Below, piece after piece: positions 25,057 to 33,331 of a stretch of 64,000 nt of DNA. Origin of the DNA: Mikania micrantha (lineage: Eukaryota > Streptophyta > Magnoliopsida > Asterales > Asteraceae); NCBI GenBank assembly GCA_009363875.1, contig CM018680.1, forward strand, positions 73,784,272-73,848,271, written 5' to 3'. Positions within the stretch are counted from its first letter, which is position 1. Every line of letters starts with the position of its first letter. The position numbers were made by a program, and so were the translations under genes. The notes under the pieces are model-generated. The model was not told where the DNA came from, did no database searches, and was given only the letters and a program-made list of their open reading frames with translations.

Positions 25057-25739
25057 CCACGAGAGGGTTCGGGTTCGTTTTTGTTGCTCGGTTCGCGTTT
25101 TCGTTACGTTTCCGGAACATAACGCGCGTTTTTACGGATTTAAATAAGAATAGTTTTCTTTATTTAATTTTGATGAGTTTCAAAATTGTAAAATAGGAAA
25201 TATTCTATTTCCTTAAATTTATGATCGTTCGTATTGTTTTTTTTTCGTGTTTGTTTCGTTTCGTCAGAACGCGCCGCCATCGTATTCGTTCGAATCGTCA
25301 TTCGAACGAACACGACGATGGTTTTGCTTTCCGACTTTTGTTTTCTACTTTTCGGTCATTATTTCAGAATGTTAATCTTTCAGACTTATTCGTACAGATC
25401 GTCACCTATACGAATAATTCGTCGGTTTAGCATTCCGTAACAACAACCGTTATAGTCTTGTTTTGTTTAACCTCGCATACGTTTATACATAATAGCATAT
25501 TAACAAACATCCGTGTGTGATTTCTGCGTTGTCTGATGTGTTTCTGACTGTTAAACTGTTAAGTTTAATCAAATTACAAAAACAATAGCATAATAGTTTA
25601 ATATCAAGCATCATGATATTAGTAGCATAACAATAGTTTACGTAGTTTGTACCTGAGTTACTGTGCGTTTACTGTTCAGTTCACTGTTCCGGCGACATTT
25701 CCGGCACAGATGTTACACAAGGGTATCCTCTGAATCATG

Positions 25740-26770
25740 GCCATGTCTGTCTAGGATAGACATGAATCAAAGTACCGGAAGCTGGAGCAGATCCACCAAC
25801 CATTGCACCATATGCTCCACCCATTCTAAACGAGCAGCATGCTCACATAATATGACAACATCAATGGGATGGAGCCTAGACTGTCAAACAATGACATGGT
25901 GTTGTGACAGTGCTCCAAACATGGATACTTTGGTGATGGTTGGTCCGGCTGGTCTGGCGGTGGCAGTAATGGCTCCCAAGCATGTCGTTGATCTAACGAG
26001 AATCGCAGACATCGTCAAGAATCTTTGCGATAATTGACATGAGCATGACTGTGTTACACCCCAAGAGCGATGGTGTGTATGACTTAGTCATGCTCTCTCT
26101 GATCTCAGTCGCAAACCAGCCAAGACGCCGAGCTATGTGTGTGATGAAGGGCCACACGTGTAGGCACTATAGTAGCCTTTTGGCTAACAACGCTGGAAAA
26201 ATAATCAGCTAACAACCTTAGGAGGTTGCAATTGCGGCTGCCCGTCATACAATATAAGTGGAATATGTTTCTTTGAGTGACCCACTCCTGACTCATACGT
26301 TGGCTGGACATCATACAAGCAATGAACCAATATAAATATCGATGAAACATATCTACAATACGGCTAACACGTGACTTCATAATGAACATGTTGTCACCAA
26401 TCCCTAGCAAACACTCTGTGAGGACGGTCTCGTCCTCTCTAACACGTGCATCTAATAATAGAGGGGCTCATCCTGTGTGTAAAATCCTATAAATGTGGCC
26501 CAAACAGTAAGGAGCATAGCGTATGATTGTCCACATAAGGTAAAACCCTGATGTATACCCTCAAGTCCACCAGCCTGCATTGGACTAAAATGGAATGTGG
26601 ATAGGAACTCAAGGATAATTTCCTGATAAGATGAGAAACCACCCATCTCGAACATACGCCACCACGATGTATTTATTGGAAGGAATAGTAGTACGACTCG
26701 TGTAATCTCATGAGTCGGGTCTAGGGTGTCAAAAGATCCAAATGGGTGTCTATTTAACAAGGTTAATACG
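25740..26770 (-). pseudogene. Relic of transposon ORF1-like gene (copy A)
   Basis: Minus-strand fragments in several frames: ILEFLSTFHFSPMQ and FTLCGQSYAM near 26490-26640, and SQEWVTQRNIFHLYC with NCNLLRLLADYFSS near 26160-26300. The same motifs in the same order occur in the better preserved gene at 59007-60335 (EFLSTFRYRAHQ, SQEWVTTTYLFYLHS, RPCNLARPFALYYAS). The family resembles uncharacterised plant transposable-element ORF1 (ATHILA ORF1-like) proteins; that name is tentative. The solo LTR inserted at its 3' side. Confidence 0.6.
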
Positions 26771-26779
26771 ACTCATATA

Positions 26780-26990
26780 GATATACTAGTCTTATCAATG
26801 ATATCACTTACCCTGATTGGATGTTGTTAGAATTTGTGAGGATTTGAAAAACACACAACTTATATAGGTGTATACGAGTCATATGGATGGTGTCAAGTGA
26901 TCCAAACTGATGTTTCCCTAACAGCTCCATTTTAGTAAACGCACAAAAAAAAATAGGCAAACATGTATAAGCTTCTTCATTTCAACATTT
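26780..26990. other. Intron 1 sequence, nothing recognised
   Basis: AT-rich intron with two loosely related ATACGAGTCATAT stretches (about 26765 and 26875), similar to the ACGGGTCGTA motifs of the transposon relic. No gene. Confidence 0.4.
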
Positions 26991-26994
26991 TCCT

Positions 26995-27480
26995 GTTCAG
27001 TAAAGTACGCACACACAAAAATCGGCCTAGGCAGTGCCTAGACGCTAGGCGCCCTTCTACTGTCTCGATTTTGCCCTACAAGGTGTCTAGGCGGCCTGGT
27101 CAGTTTTTTTTTACTTTTTTGACTTTTTATGGTAAAAAGGGACCAATTTCATGATTATTTAGACATCTCTCAACCAAAAATTCTTAATATGTCTCTGAAA
27201 CATCGAATCCAGTCACTTAACATCGAAATCTATCTCTAAACTTTGAACTCGGTATTTAAGTTTGAACTTTGAAATAATTAATTTAGTATATTTAAGTTTG
27301 TTTTTTAAATTATTTGAAGTATAATATTAAATTATTGATATTGATGTGTGTGTATATAATATATATTTGTAAAATTACATATAAAATTTCAATCCGTCTA
27401 GCGTCGATTAATCCCGATTAATCTATAGGCGATACCTCGCCACTCGATTACCGCCTAGCGACTTCTACAACAACGACTTT
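26995..27480. repeat. GCCTAGGCG-type non-autonomous transposon
   Basis: The left end has GGCCTAGGCAGTGCCTAGACGCTAG and the right end has GCGTCGATTAATCCCGATTAATC...CCGCCTAGCGAC, an inverted arrangement of TAGGCG words round an AT-rich core. It has the look of a common plant MITE class; its superfamily is not assigned. Confidence 0.45.
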
Positions 27481-27734
27481 TAGACAATGATTACTTCTAA
27501 TTGAAATATGCACCCAAGAGATATTTAGTGATGATTAATGAAGGTTGTTCCATGAAGAGTAAAATATTTATTTACGAAGGTTAAGGATGTTCAGCTTATT
27601 GTTGCAATATTTGCAATGACAACTTAAAAGCACACACATAAAGCATGAATAATTAATAAAAGTAATGATGATGGATGATATTCGTAATCTTGATTTGGTT
27701 AAAAGCATTATTTCAGTAATTTATTATTTTCTTT
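27481..27734. other. Intron 1 sequence, nothing recognised
   Basis: AT-rich intron DNA with no open frame or repeat structure that I can support. Confidence 0.4.
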
Positions 27735-27985
27735 AGTTTTTTAACAGCATTTAAGGGTATTTTTTTTCAAATGGGTGTAGTTGGAAAAAATATTTACAAA
27801 TAAGAGTAGTTGAAAACTTGTTAACAAAAATAAGTGTTTTTCTTTATTATTTTTTTTTCTTTTTAGACTAGTTAAAGGTAATAACATGAAGAAAAACACT
27901 CATTTTGATAAATAAATTTTCAACTACACCTATTTGGTAAATTTTTTTTACACACGTCTTTTGGGGAAAAAAAAAACTCCACTTA
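27735..27985. repeat. Fold-back (MITE-like) element just upstream of exon 2
   Basis: The left half has AAATGGGTGTAGTTGGAAA ... AATAAGTGTTTTTCTT and the right half has AAGAAAAACACTCATTTT ... TTTTCAACTACACCTATTTGG, reverse complements with small gaps round a short centre. The whole unit can form a long hairpin ending about 70 bp before the exon 2 acceptor. Confidence 0.6.
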
Positions 27986-28054
27986 AAGGTACTTGCTTTG
28001 AGGTTTTATTTATTTATTTTTAAATAGCCTAATTAAGTTTCCTTTTCTTGTTAG

Positions 28055-28228
28055 ACATTGACGAATGCAACAATAATGGAACATATCCTTGCTATGGCAT
28101 TTGCATTAACACTGCAGGGAGTTACAATTGCACATGTAAAAAAGGATATCAGGGTAACGCAAACACAACAAATGGTTGTCAACCTATTCCTAAAGATCCA
28201 AAATTTCCATTGGCTCTCTTCATTACTG
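28055..28228 (+). CDS. WAK gene A exon 2: calcium-binding EGF domain
   Basis: 174 nt encoding residues 293-350, DIDEC ... GSYNCTCKKGY ... FPLALFIT. The DIDEC start, six cysteines and the CINTAGSYNC motif mark a calcium-binding EGF repeat, the second of the two EGF repeats typical of WAKs. The last residues begin the transmembrane segment. A TTGTTAG acceptor and a GTAATT donor bound it, and phase 1 on both sides fits exons 1 and 3 exactly. Confidence 0.9.
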
Positions 28229-28350
28229 GTAATTCTTTCATGCTAATCGATATATGTTCAACATGTTCATTTTTAATTACCATGTTTTTTTAAACTAAAA
28301 ACACTGACTAATACTTAAAATGTTTGCTCATTTTCATGTGCCCATGGTAG

Positions 28351-29555
28351 TAATGGTATGTGGCATGTTAGCAATAATGTCTGGAATGGTGGGACTTTTC
28401 ATAGGGATTAGGAGGAGAAAACTAACAAGGCTTCGAGAAAAGTTCTTTGAGCAAAATGGTGGTAAGTTACTCAAACAAAAGATCAACTCACAAGGATCTA
28501 ATGGTATGATGACTTTGTTTAGCAGTGAACAACTTAGAAAAGCAACTGATAATTATTCTCAAGAGAAAATTGTTGGTAAAGGTGCATATGGTTTGGTGTA
28601 CAAGGGAGTTTTGTCGGATAAACGTGTAGTTGCAATAAAGAAGTCGAAAATAGTGGACGCGACCCAAGCAGAGCAGTTCATCAATGAAGTCATGATACTT
28701 ACACAAGTGATTCATCGAAATGTGGTAAAGCTTTTGGGTTGTTGCTTAGAGGAGGAAGTCCCTACACTAGTTTATGAATTCATCTCCAATAACACTCTTT
28801 TCCATCATATTCATCATAAATTAGGTGGAATGAATTGGTTATCTTGGGAGAATCGATTGAGAGTAGCCACCGAAGTTGCGAGTGGGCTTGGGTACCTTCA
28901 TTCAGAAATTACCATGCAAGTCATACACAGAGATGTTAAGTCTAGCAACATACTATTAGATGAGAACTACACAGCAAAAATTTCCGATTTTGGTGCATCA
29001 AGGCTAGTCCCATTAGGTCATCACGAAGTACCAACTCTTATTCAAGGAACGTTAGGATATTTGGATCCAGAATACTTTAACACAAGCCAACTAACTGAGA
29101 AAAGCGATGTGTATAGCTTTGGAGTGGTTCTTGCAGAACTCATAACTGGGAAACAAGCCATTGGTGTTGATAGAACCAATGAAGAAAAGAATCTAGCAAC
29201 ATATTTTGTCAAATCAGTTAAAGAAAATCGCTTATTTGAAATTGTTGATCCTAGGCTTTTACATGAACATACTCTTGATGACTTGCAAAAAGTGGGTGAT
29301 TTGACAAAGAGATGCCTTAGTTTCGTAGGTGACGATAGACCGACAATGAAAGAGGTGGCAGCTGAATTAGAAGGCTTGAAGAAGTTCACAACCCATCCTT
29401 GGGTTCAACTAGAAGCATCTACCGAAACGAAAAGTTTAGTCCTGGAAGTTGAGCAATCTGATCTTTATGACATCCCCTTAATTAAAAGTACTAGTGAATG
29501 GGATTCATATACAGGTATTACGGATATGGTGCTTGAAGAAAACAATCCACGTTAG
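28351..29555 (+). CDS. WAK gene A exon 3: transmembrane segment and Ser/Thr kinase
   Basis: Encodes residues 351-751. The membrane span covers about 343-371 and ends in RRRK, marking the cytoplasmic side. The kinase domain has the GKGAYG loop (426-431), VAIKK lysine 447, HRDVKSSN with catalytic Asp545 (an RD kinase), DFG at 563-565 and GTLGYLDPEY in the activation segment. All key residues are present, so an active Ser/Thr kinase is expected at the plasma membrane, signalling from cell-wall pectin state. The start at 28351 follows CCCATGGTAG and continues codon 351 across the junction. The upstream ATG at 28320 is in intron 2. Confidence 0.92.
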
Positions 29556-29868
29556 CATTCTTGGCACTCTTATAGTATCAATTGTGTGAACATCGTTACC
29601 ATATTGGATACTTTATTATAAACGTTACAGTTGTGTTTTATGTTTTCTATGATGTTATTTTATTTGGTATTATGTTATGAAATCACTTGTGATAGTTTTA
29701 GCTTGCATGAAGTTCAAGATACACATGGCAAATATGGCACGCCTTTCTTATGATAGTTTGTTAAAGATTATGCGATGAATGTTTGAAATGATTATAAATA
29801 GAATACCAATTGTTTTGTTATTCGCATGCCTTGTCACTCTTGTATGGCCATATATAAAAGTTGGATCA
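29556..29868 (+). other. WAK A 3' flank / UTR
   Basis: AT-rich sequence after the stop codon with T-rich and TATT motifs compatible with a 3' UTR. No clear AATAAA signal stands out and no gene is visible. Confidence 0.5.
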
Positions 29869-29869
29869 A

Positions 29870-30115
29870 ATGCATCATAGCTAGCAGTATCTAGTATTTT
29901 GATGGTGAGATAAGGCTTAGGAAAGAAATGGTCTTGAGTTTGAATCCCACAAGTGGTTTTCACAAACAATATATTGAGTTTTCTCGAAAAATTGAGTTTC
30001 CTCGAAAACTGGTGACTTGGTGGAGGATATGATCGGGTGGTATTGCTGGTAGCACGATGATACCTCAATATTCCGTTATTGATCCAAAAATTAGCCGTTC
30101 AAAAAAATACAAATA
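29870..30115 (+). mobile_element. SINE-like element
   Basis: TGGTGAGATAAGG (about 29900) resembles a pol III A box and GAGTTTGAATCCC (about 29937) a B box, about 35 bp apart. The unit ends in TTAGCCGTTCAAAAAAATAC, an A-rich tail. About 240 bp long. No clear target duplication was found, so this is a candidate only. Confidence 0.45.
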
Positions 30116-30384
30116 AAAGTTGGATAGCTGATGCCTGACCGCTGATGAGTGAAATCTGTCGATCAGGAATAGAAATGGTTGCAGACCAATCATGCAAATT
30201 ATCCCACTTTCGTGACAAGCAACATAAAGGGTCAAATTACAACTTCTAAATTTTGAGTTTTTATTAAAAACTTGTTAAGATATACGTACCCACCGTTCTA
30301 ATTTTTGAAGGAGTTAATAGGGAATTATATAGAGAGATAGAGAAAGAAAAAGAAGATACAAGAAGTGTTTGCGTACGTAGTACA
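30116..30384. other. Intergenic, nothing recognised
   Basis: AT-rich sequence ending in a GA-rich run (about 30325-30360). No supported feature. Confidence 0.4.
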
Positions 30385-31800
30385 CAATAACACAAAGGTG
30401 TTGTTCATTTTTCAGAGATTAAATGTTTGCAGTCTGCAGACCACATCTGCAGATATCTGCAGGAGAAGAGTTGGACCACATGTCTGCAGTCTGCTTGCAG
30501 ACAGTTTGTTTTTTGACGTCTGCGAGCTGCTAAAATTGAATAAAAATTAAATAAACCATTTTTTTGAAACTACAACAATCTTTCAACATTGAAATTTAAA
30601 TTCTAGTTTTACATCCATCAAACAACATTCATAAAACCACAATAACATTTTTTAAGAGTCCACATTTTGCATCAACTGCTCTGCAATTTCATCTCGTAAT
30701 CGAGACATATACTCTCGATCCGATGCAGGTCTCTAATAAGCATTTTATATGCACATTTGACCATTGTTGTTTCTCTCTCGTTGTTTATAGCAACCAACAA
30801 ACAAAACGCAAGTTACATTTTGCAAGAATACATTGAAATAAACAAACAATCACACATTGCAAGAAAAAACAATCACACATCTTATGGAACTTTGATCCAT
30901 CCAAAAATACAAGTTTCAATATCAATTATATATAATTCAAAAATACACAGCTTATGGAACTTTGATCCAAAAATTCACAGAATAAATTCAAACAAGGGCA
31001 ATAGTGGAGATGAAATTCAAACAAGGGCAAGCAATCACATATGTTCAATCAGATTTGGTAACACAACAGAGATGACAATATGAAATTCAAACAAGGTTAA
31101 AATCAGAAAAACTATAAGAAATCAAGCAAGGTTAAAATCAGAAAAACTTTAAGAAATTAAACAAGGTTAAAATTCAGAAAAACTATAAGAAATAAAACAA
31201 AAATATAACTAATTGATGGGTTTACCTTATCCTTTGAAAATGGTTGAATGCTAGAGTTGTTAAAACAGGGGAAATCGAGCACGATTGGGTTGTTGAAGAT
31301 GGAGCTGTGGAAGGGGCTCTTGGCGGTGGAGATGGCGGATGTCGGCAGGCGAGATGGTGGTTGTCGAAGATGGAGATGTGGAAGGCGGCGGCTTCTCTCG
31401 GTGGTGGAGATGGTGGATGCTGGCGGTGGAGACGATAGCTGTAGAAAATGGAGTTGTAGATAGCGTCGGCTTCTCTCGGATGTGGAGATGGTGGATGACG
31501 GCGGTAGAGTTGGTGGCTGTCGCAGATGAAGAAGGGGGGTGAGATTGGGGTCGACGGCTCTTCAAGGTAGGGAGAGATGAATATGTTTGAAACCCCTAAT
31601 GAATGAAAAACACGAGAAGAGGTAGGCATAAATGGGAAGAGGTGAGACCACGTCTACGCCAAAAAGGGGTCGTATAGACCTTTTTTAATGAAAGGTCTTT
31701 AGGAAAACAAACAGTCTGCGAACCTCCAACCTCTTCCCGCGTTTGCACGGCGCAGACATAAGAGGCTAGAAGAGCTTTTTTTTTCAAAAAACAAACACTA
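30385..31800 (-). mobile_element. Class II transposon remnant with TCTGCAG subterminal repeats
   Basis: The left end GGTGTTGTTCATTTTTCAG and, reversed, the right end AGTGTTTGTTTTTTGAAAA are similar. TCTGCAG/CAGACTGC words cluster just inside the left end (30425-30525) and near the right end (31710-31760). On the minus strand at about 30655-30740 a short frame, SDREYMSRLRDEIAEQLMQ, resembles the C-terminus of PIF/Harbinger-type transposase, but this is weak. The interior includes the GGTGGAGATGG-rich segment. Superfamily (Harbinger or hAT) is unsettled. Confidence 0.4.
31290..31530. repeat. Degenerate tandem repeat, GGTGGAGATGGTGGATG-rich
   Basis: Three imperfect copies, about 70-90 bp each, of a segment with CGGCTTCTCTCGG..GTGGAGATGGTGGATG. 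They open long overlapping frames on both strands (histidine/proline-rich on the minus strand), which I regard as a composition effect rather than genes. Confidence 0.6.
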
Positions 31801-32137
31801 CCAAAGTATGTGTGATTTTATCATGAAACTGTTAATTGTTCTTGTGTGACAAAACACGCAGTTGTGAAGTTATCATGCTTAGATAAAATTATCACGCATA
31901 TAGTTTATGCGTAATAGCTTTGCATATACGTGATTTTATTAGGCAAGATTTATAATTATGTTATGAACTAGTAAACAAGAATAGAAGGATAAATTTTATT
32001 AAGAAGGAAGGATTGGGGATGGGAAATTCAACATTTAAAGAATAGAGATGGGAAAGAAGATGCATGAGATCTAACGAATTCCATACTCATGATCATGCAA
32101 TAATTACGTTAAATAGACCCTGCTCAACTGAATTCTG
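31801..32137. other. Intergenic or 3' remnant of gypsy3
   Basis: AT-rich sequence next to the end of the gypsy3 pol. A 3' LTR would be expected here, but there is no second LTR to compare it with, so none can be delimited. Confidence 0.4.
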
Positions 32138-32420
32138 TTAAATGGTTGCTGAGGTGGCATTCATCATATGGTCTTGATTTTTTCTGGGCTGAACTCTATT
32201 TCTTGTACTTCTCCTGGGTATTTCTTGCTCTTTCTCTACTATCTTTGGCCTGGAAGTGCTGGGCTGACTATTTGGGCTCATGACAATACCGCCCCCATTA
32301 AGTTCCAGCTTGTCCTCAAGCTGAAAATCAGGGAATTGTTGCTGTAGTATAATATTATCCTCCCGTGTTGCCTCTACTTCATACAAACTTTCCCATTGTA
32401 CCAAACTTTGAGAAACTAGC
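32138..32420 (-). pseudogene. Gypsy3 chromodomain tail (3' piece)
   Basis: Minus-strand frame with VQWESLYEVEATREDN, LQQQFPDFQLEDKLELNGGGIVM and a basic tail, the usual C-terminal end of plant gypsy chromodomain integrases. It continues the integrase at 44490-45030. The apparent open frame extends to 32452 only because it runs into copia LTR sequence. Confidence 0.82.
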
Positions 32421-33268
32421 TGTTGGATCGGGTTGTTTAATCTAAACAACACTAAACAAGTATTTCTTACTTAAATCTAACAGATGCAGAATGTTCTGTT
32501 GGAGTAATCTCACAATCACACTCAAAATGACAAAGTAATAATCTTTGAACAATACTAAGAACACGAGAATAATTTCAAGCTCAAGGATATATTTCTCTCA
32601 AAGTTGAAGTGTACAAGCGCGCATCAGTGAACATACAATGGGATGTTATATAGCCAAGGCTACAACCATATACACTTAGGAATACAAGTTGGGTATACTA
32701 GAATACATAAAGTAAAGCTTATTCTAGTATGTTGAGTGTCTTAACAGGCTAAGACACTCAGTCATAATCATTACATTAATAAACATTGACTTTACAAAAG
32801 ACTACTAAATACAAAAGACATTCAATGTTGTTGATCTTCAAGGCTTTAGATGATCTTTTGCATTTAATGCAGCATGGGAGAAGTAAGGCGCTTTATCTAA
32901 CTCTTTACATGTTGTCTTTGTCTTTACTCAGACCAGCATGTCTTGTGTCAGTACCTTTTGTACCATAAGAGTAATCAGCTACAGTCTTTGTCAGAGGAAG
33001 AACCTCAGAAGTCTTTGTCTTCAGTGCAAAAGAAGATTCTTCGGAAGCTTTATGTCTTCGGAAGCTTTAAGTCTTCTGAAGCTTTAATACCTATTATTCT
33101 TCCGAAGCAGTTGTCTTGTAGAACCTTCGGTAGTAATAAGTTATCCTTCGGAAGCAATTCTGCTTCCGAAGAATCACTTCTTCCTTCCGAAGGCTTTTAG
33201 TCATTAAAGCTCCTATACTTAGACAAAATAAGAAGTTTGGTGAGCATCAGCCTTTATTAGTCTTTACA
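32421..33268 (-). repeat. 3' LTR of copia element
   Basis: 848 bp, TG...CA ends (plus strand TGTTGGATCGGG ... GTCTTTACA). It contains many CTTCGGAAG/CTTCCGAAG palindromes between 33035 and 33200. Paired with 43639-44489. Confidence 0.93.
33035..33200. repeat. CTTCGGAAG / CTTCCGAAG palindrome cluster in LTR
   Basis: About six perfect or near-perfect copies, several extended to GCTTCCGAAG or CTTCGGAAGC. The cluster repeats in the other LTR (44255-44420). The same word recurs in the non-coding block at 36930-37450. Repeated palindromes in LTRs are a reported Sirevirus trait. Confidence 0.8.
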
Positions 33269-33280
33269 GTCTCCCCTAGG
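33269..33280 (-). other. Polypurine tract of copia element
   Basis: The minus strand reads CCTAGGGGAGAC immediately before the 3' LTR start TGTAAAGAC. Confidence 0.75.
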
Positions 33281-33331
33281 CTGATGCTACCAAAACTTGT
33301 TATTGAATCCTTCTTATGACTTTCTCTCCCC

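Larger units (their letters stand above)
21737..25717 (-). mobile_element. Solo LTR (3981 bp), gypsy family related to element 1
   Basis: Minus-strand LTR with TG...CA ends (sense TGTAACATCTG ... GGGGTGTGACA), flanked by the 5-bp target duplication CAAGG at 21732-21736 and 25718-25722. The empty site survives in copy B at 51151-51160 (GCATGACAAGGGATGC). No internal domain remains, so it is the product of LTR-LTR recombination. It contains a TATA box (sense 25056-25049), a GGGCCGAA-rich tract (24040-24680), a roughly 60-bp repeat, a 25-bp minisatellite and the intron module (sense 23441 to 22098). Segments match LTR 1 of the window. Confidence 0.93.
8333..28054 (+). other. WAK gene A intron 1 (19.7 kb, TE-filled)
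   Basis: Bounded by a GT donor at 8333 and TTGTTAG acceptor at 28052-28054. Contents in order: AT-rich sequence with a GGGTTGA/TCAACCC inverted element (about 8705-9075); gypsy element 2 (9892-19671); AT-rich intron with a diverged second WAK promoter (20220-21040); the start of an old transposon relic; the solo LTR (21737-25717); the rest of the relic with an ORF1-like pseudogene; a GCCTAGGCG repeat (26995-27480); and a fold-back element (27735-27985). Both LTR insertions are antisense to the WAK transcript, the orientation that usually harms host transcripts least. Confidence 0.85.
7456..29555 (+). other. WAK gene A, full three-exon gene model
   Basis: Joining 7456-8332, 28055-28228 and 28351-29555 gives 2256 nt, an uninterrupted 751-residue protein. 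Both introns are GT-AG and both junctions are phase 1: TGCCTAG|GTCAGT ... CTTGTTAG|ACATTG, and ATTACTG|GTAATT ... CATGGTAG|TAATGG. The layout (exon 1 ectodomain, short EGF exon, kinase exon) and the length are typical of WAKs. Intron 1 is 19,722 bp because of nested transposons, and intron 2 is 122 bp. The open frame is intact despite that load, so the gene may be functional. I cannot tell whether the long intron is spliced efficiently. Confidence 0.88.

Noticed and set aside
28320..28350. ATG at 28320 as start of a separate kinase gene
   Set aside because: It lies in intron 2. The acceptor at 28350 and the phase match with exon 2 give a full WAK, and no promoter is seen directly upstream.
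30139..30175. Hammerhead ribozyme-like CTGATGA ... GAAA with a GTC nearby
   Set aside because: Only two bases separate the two core boxes, so there is no stem II, and flanking stems are not evident.
31222..31629. Long overlapping ORFs on both strands
   Set aside because: Produced by a degenerate GGTGGAGATGG repeat. Low-complexity His/Pro or Gly/Trp/Arg-rich products in several frames at once are a composition effect.
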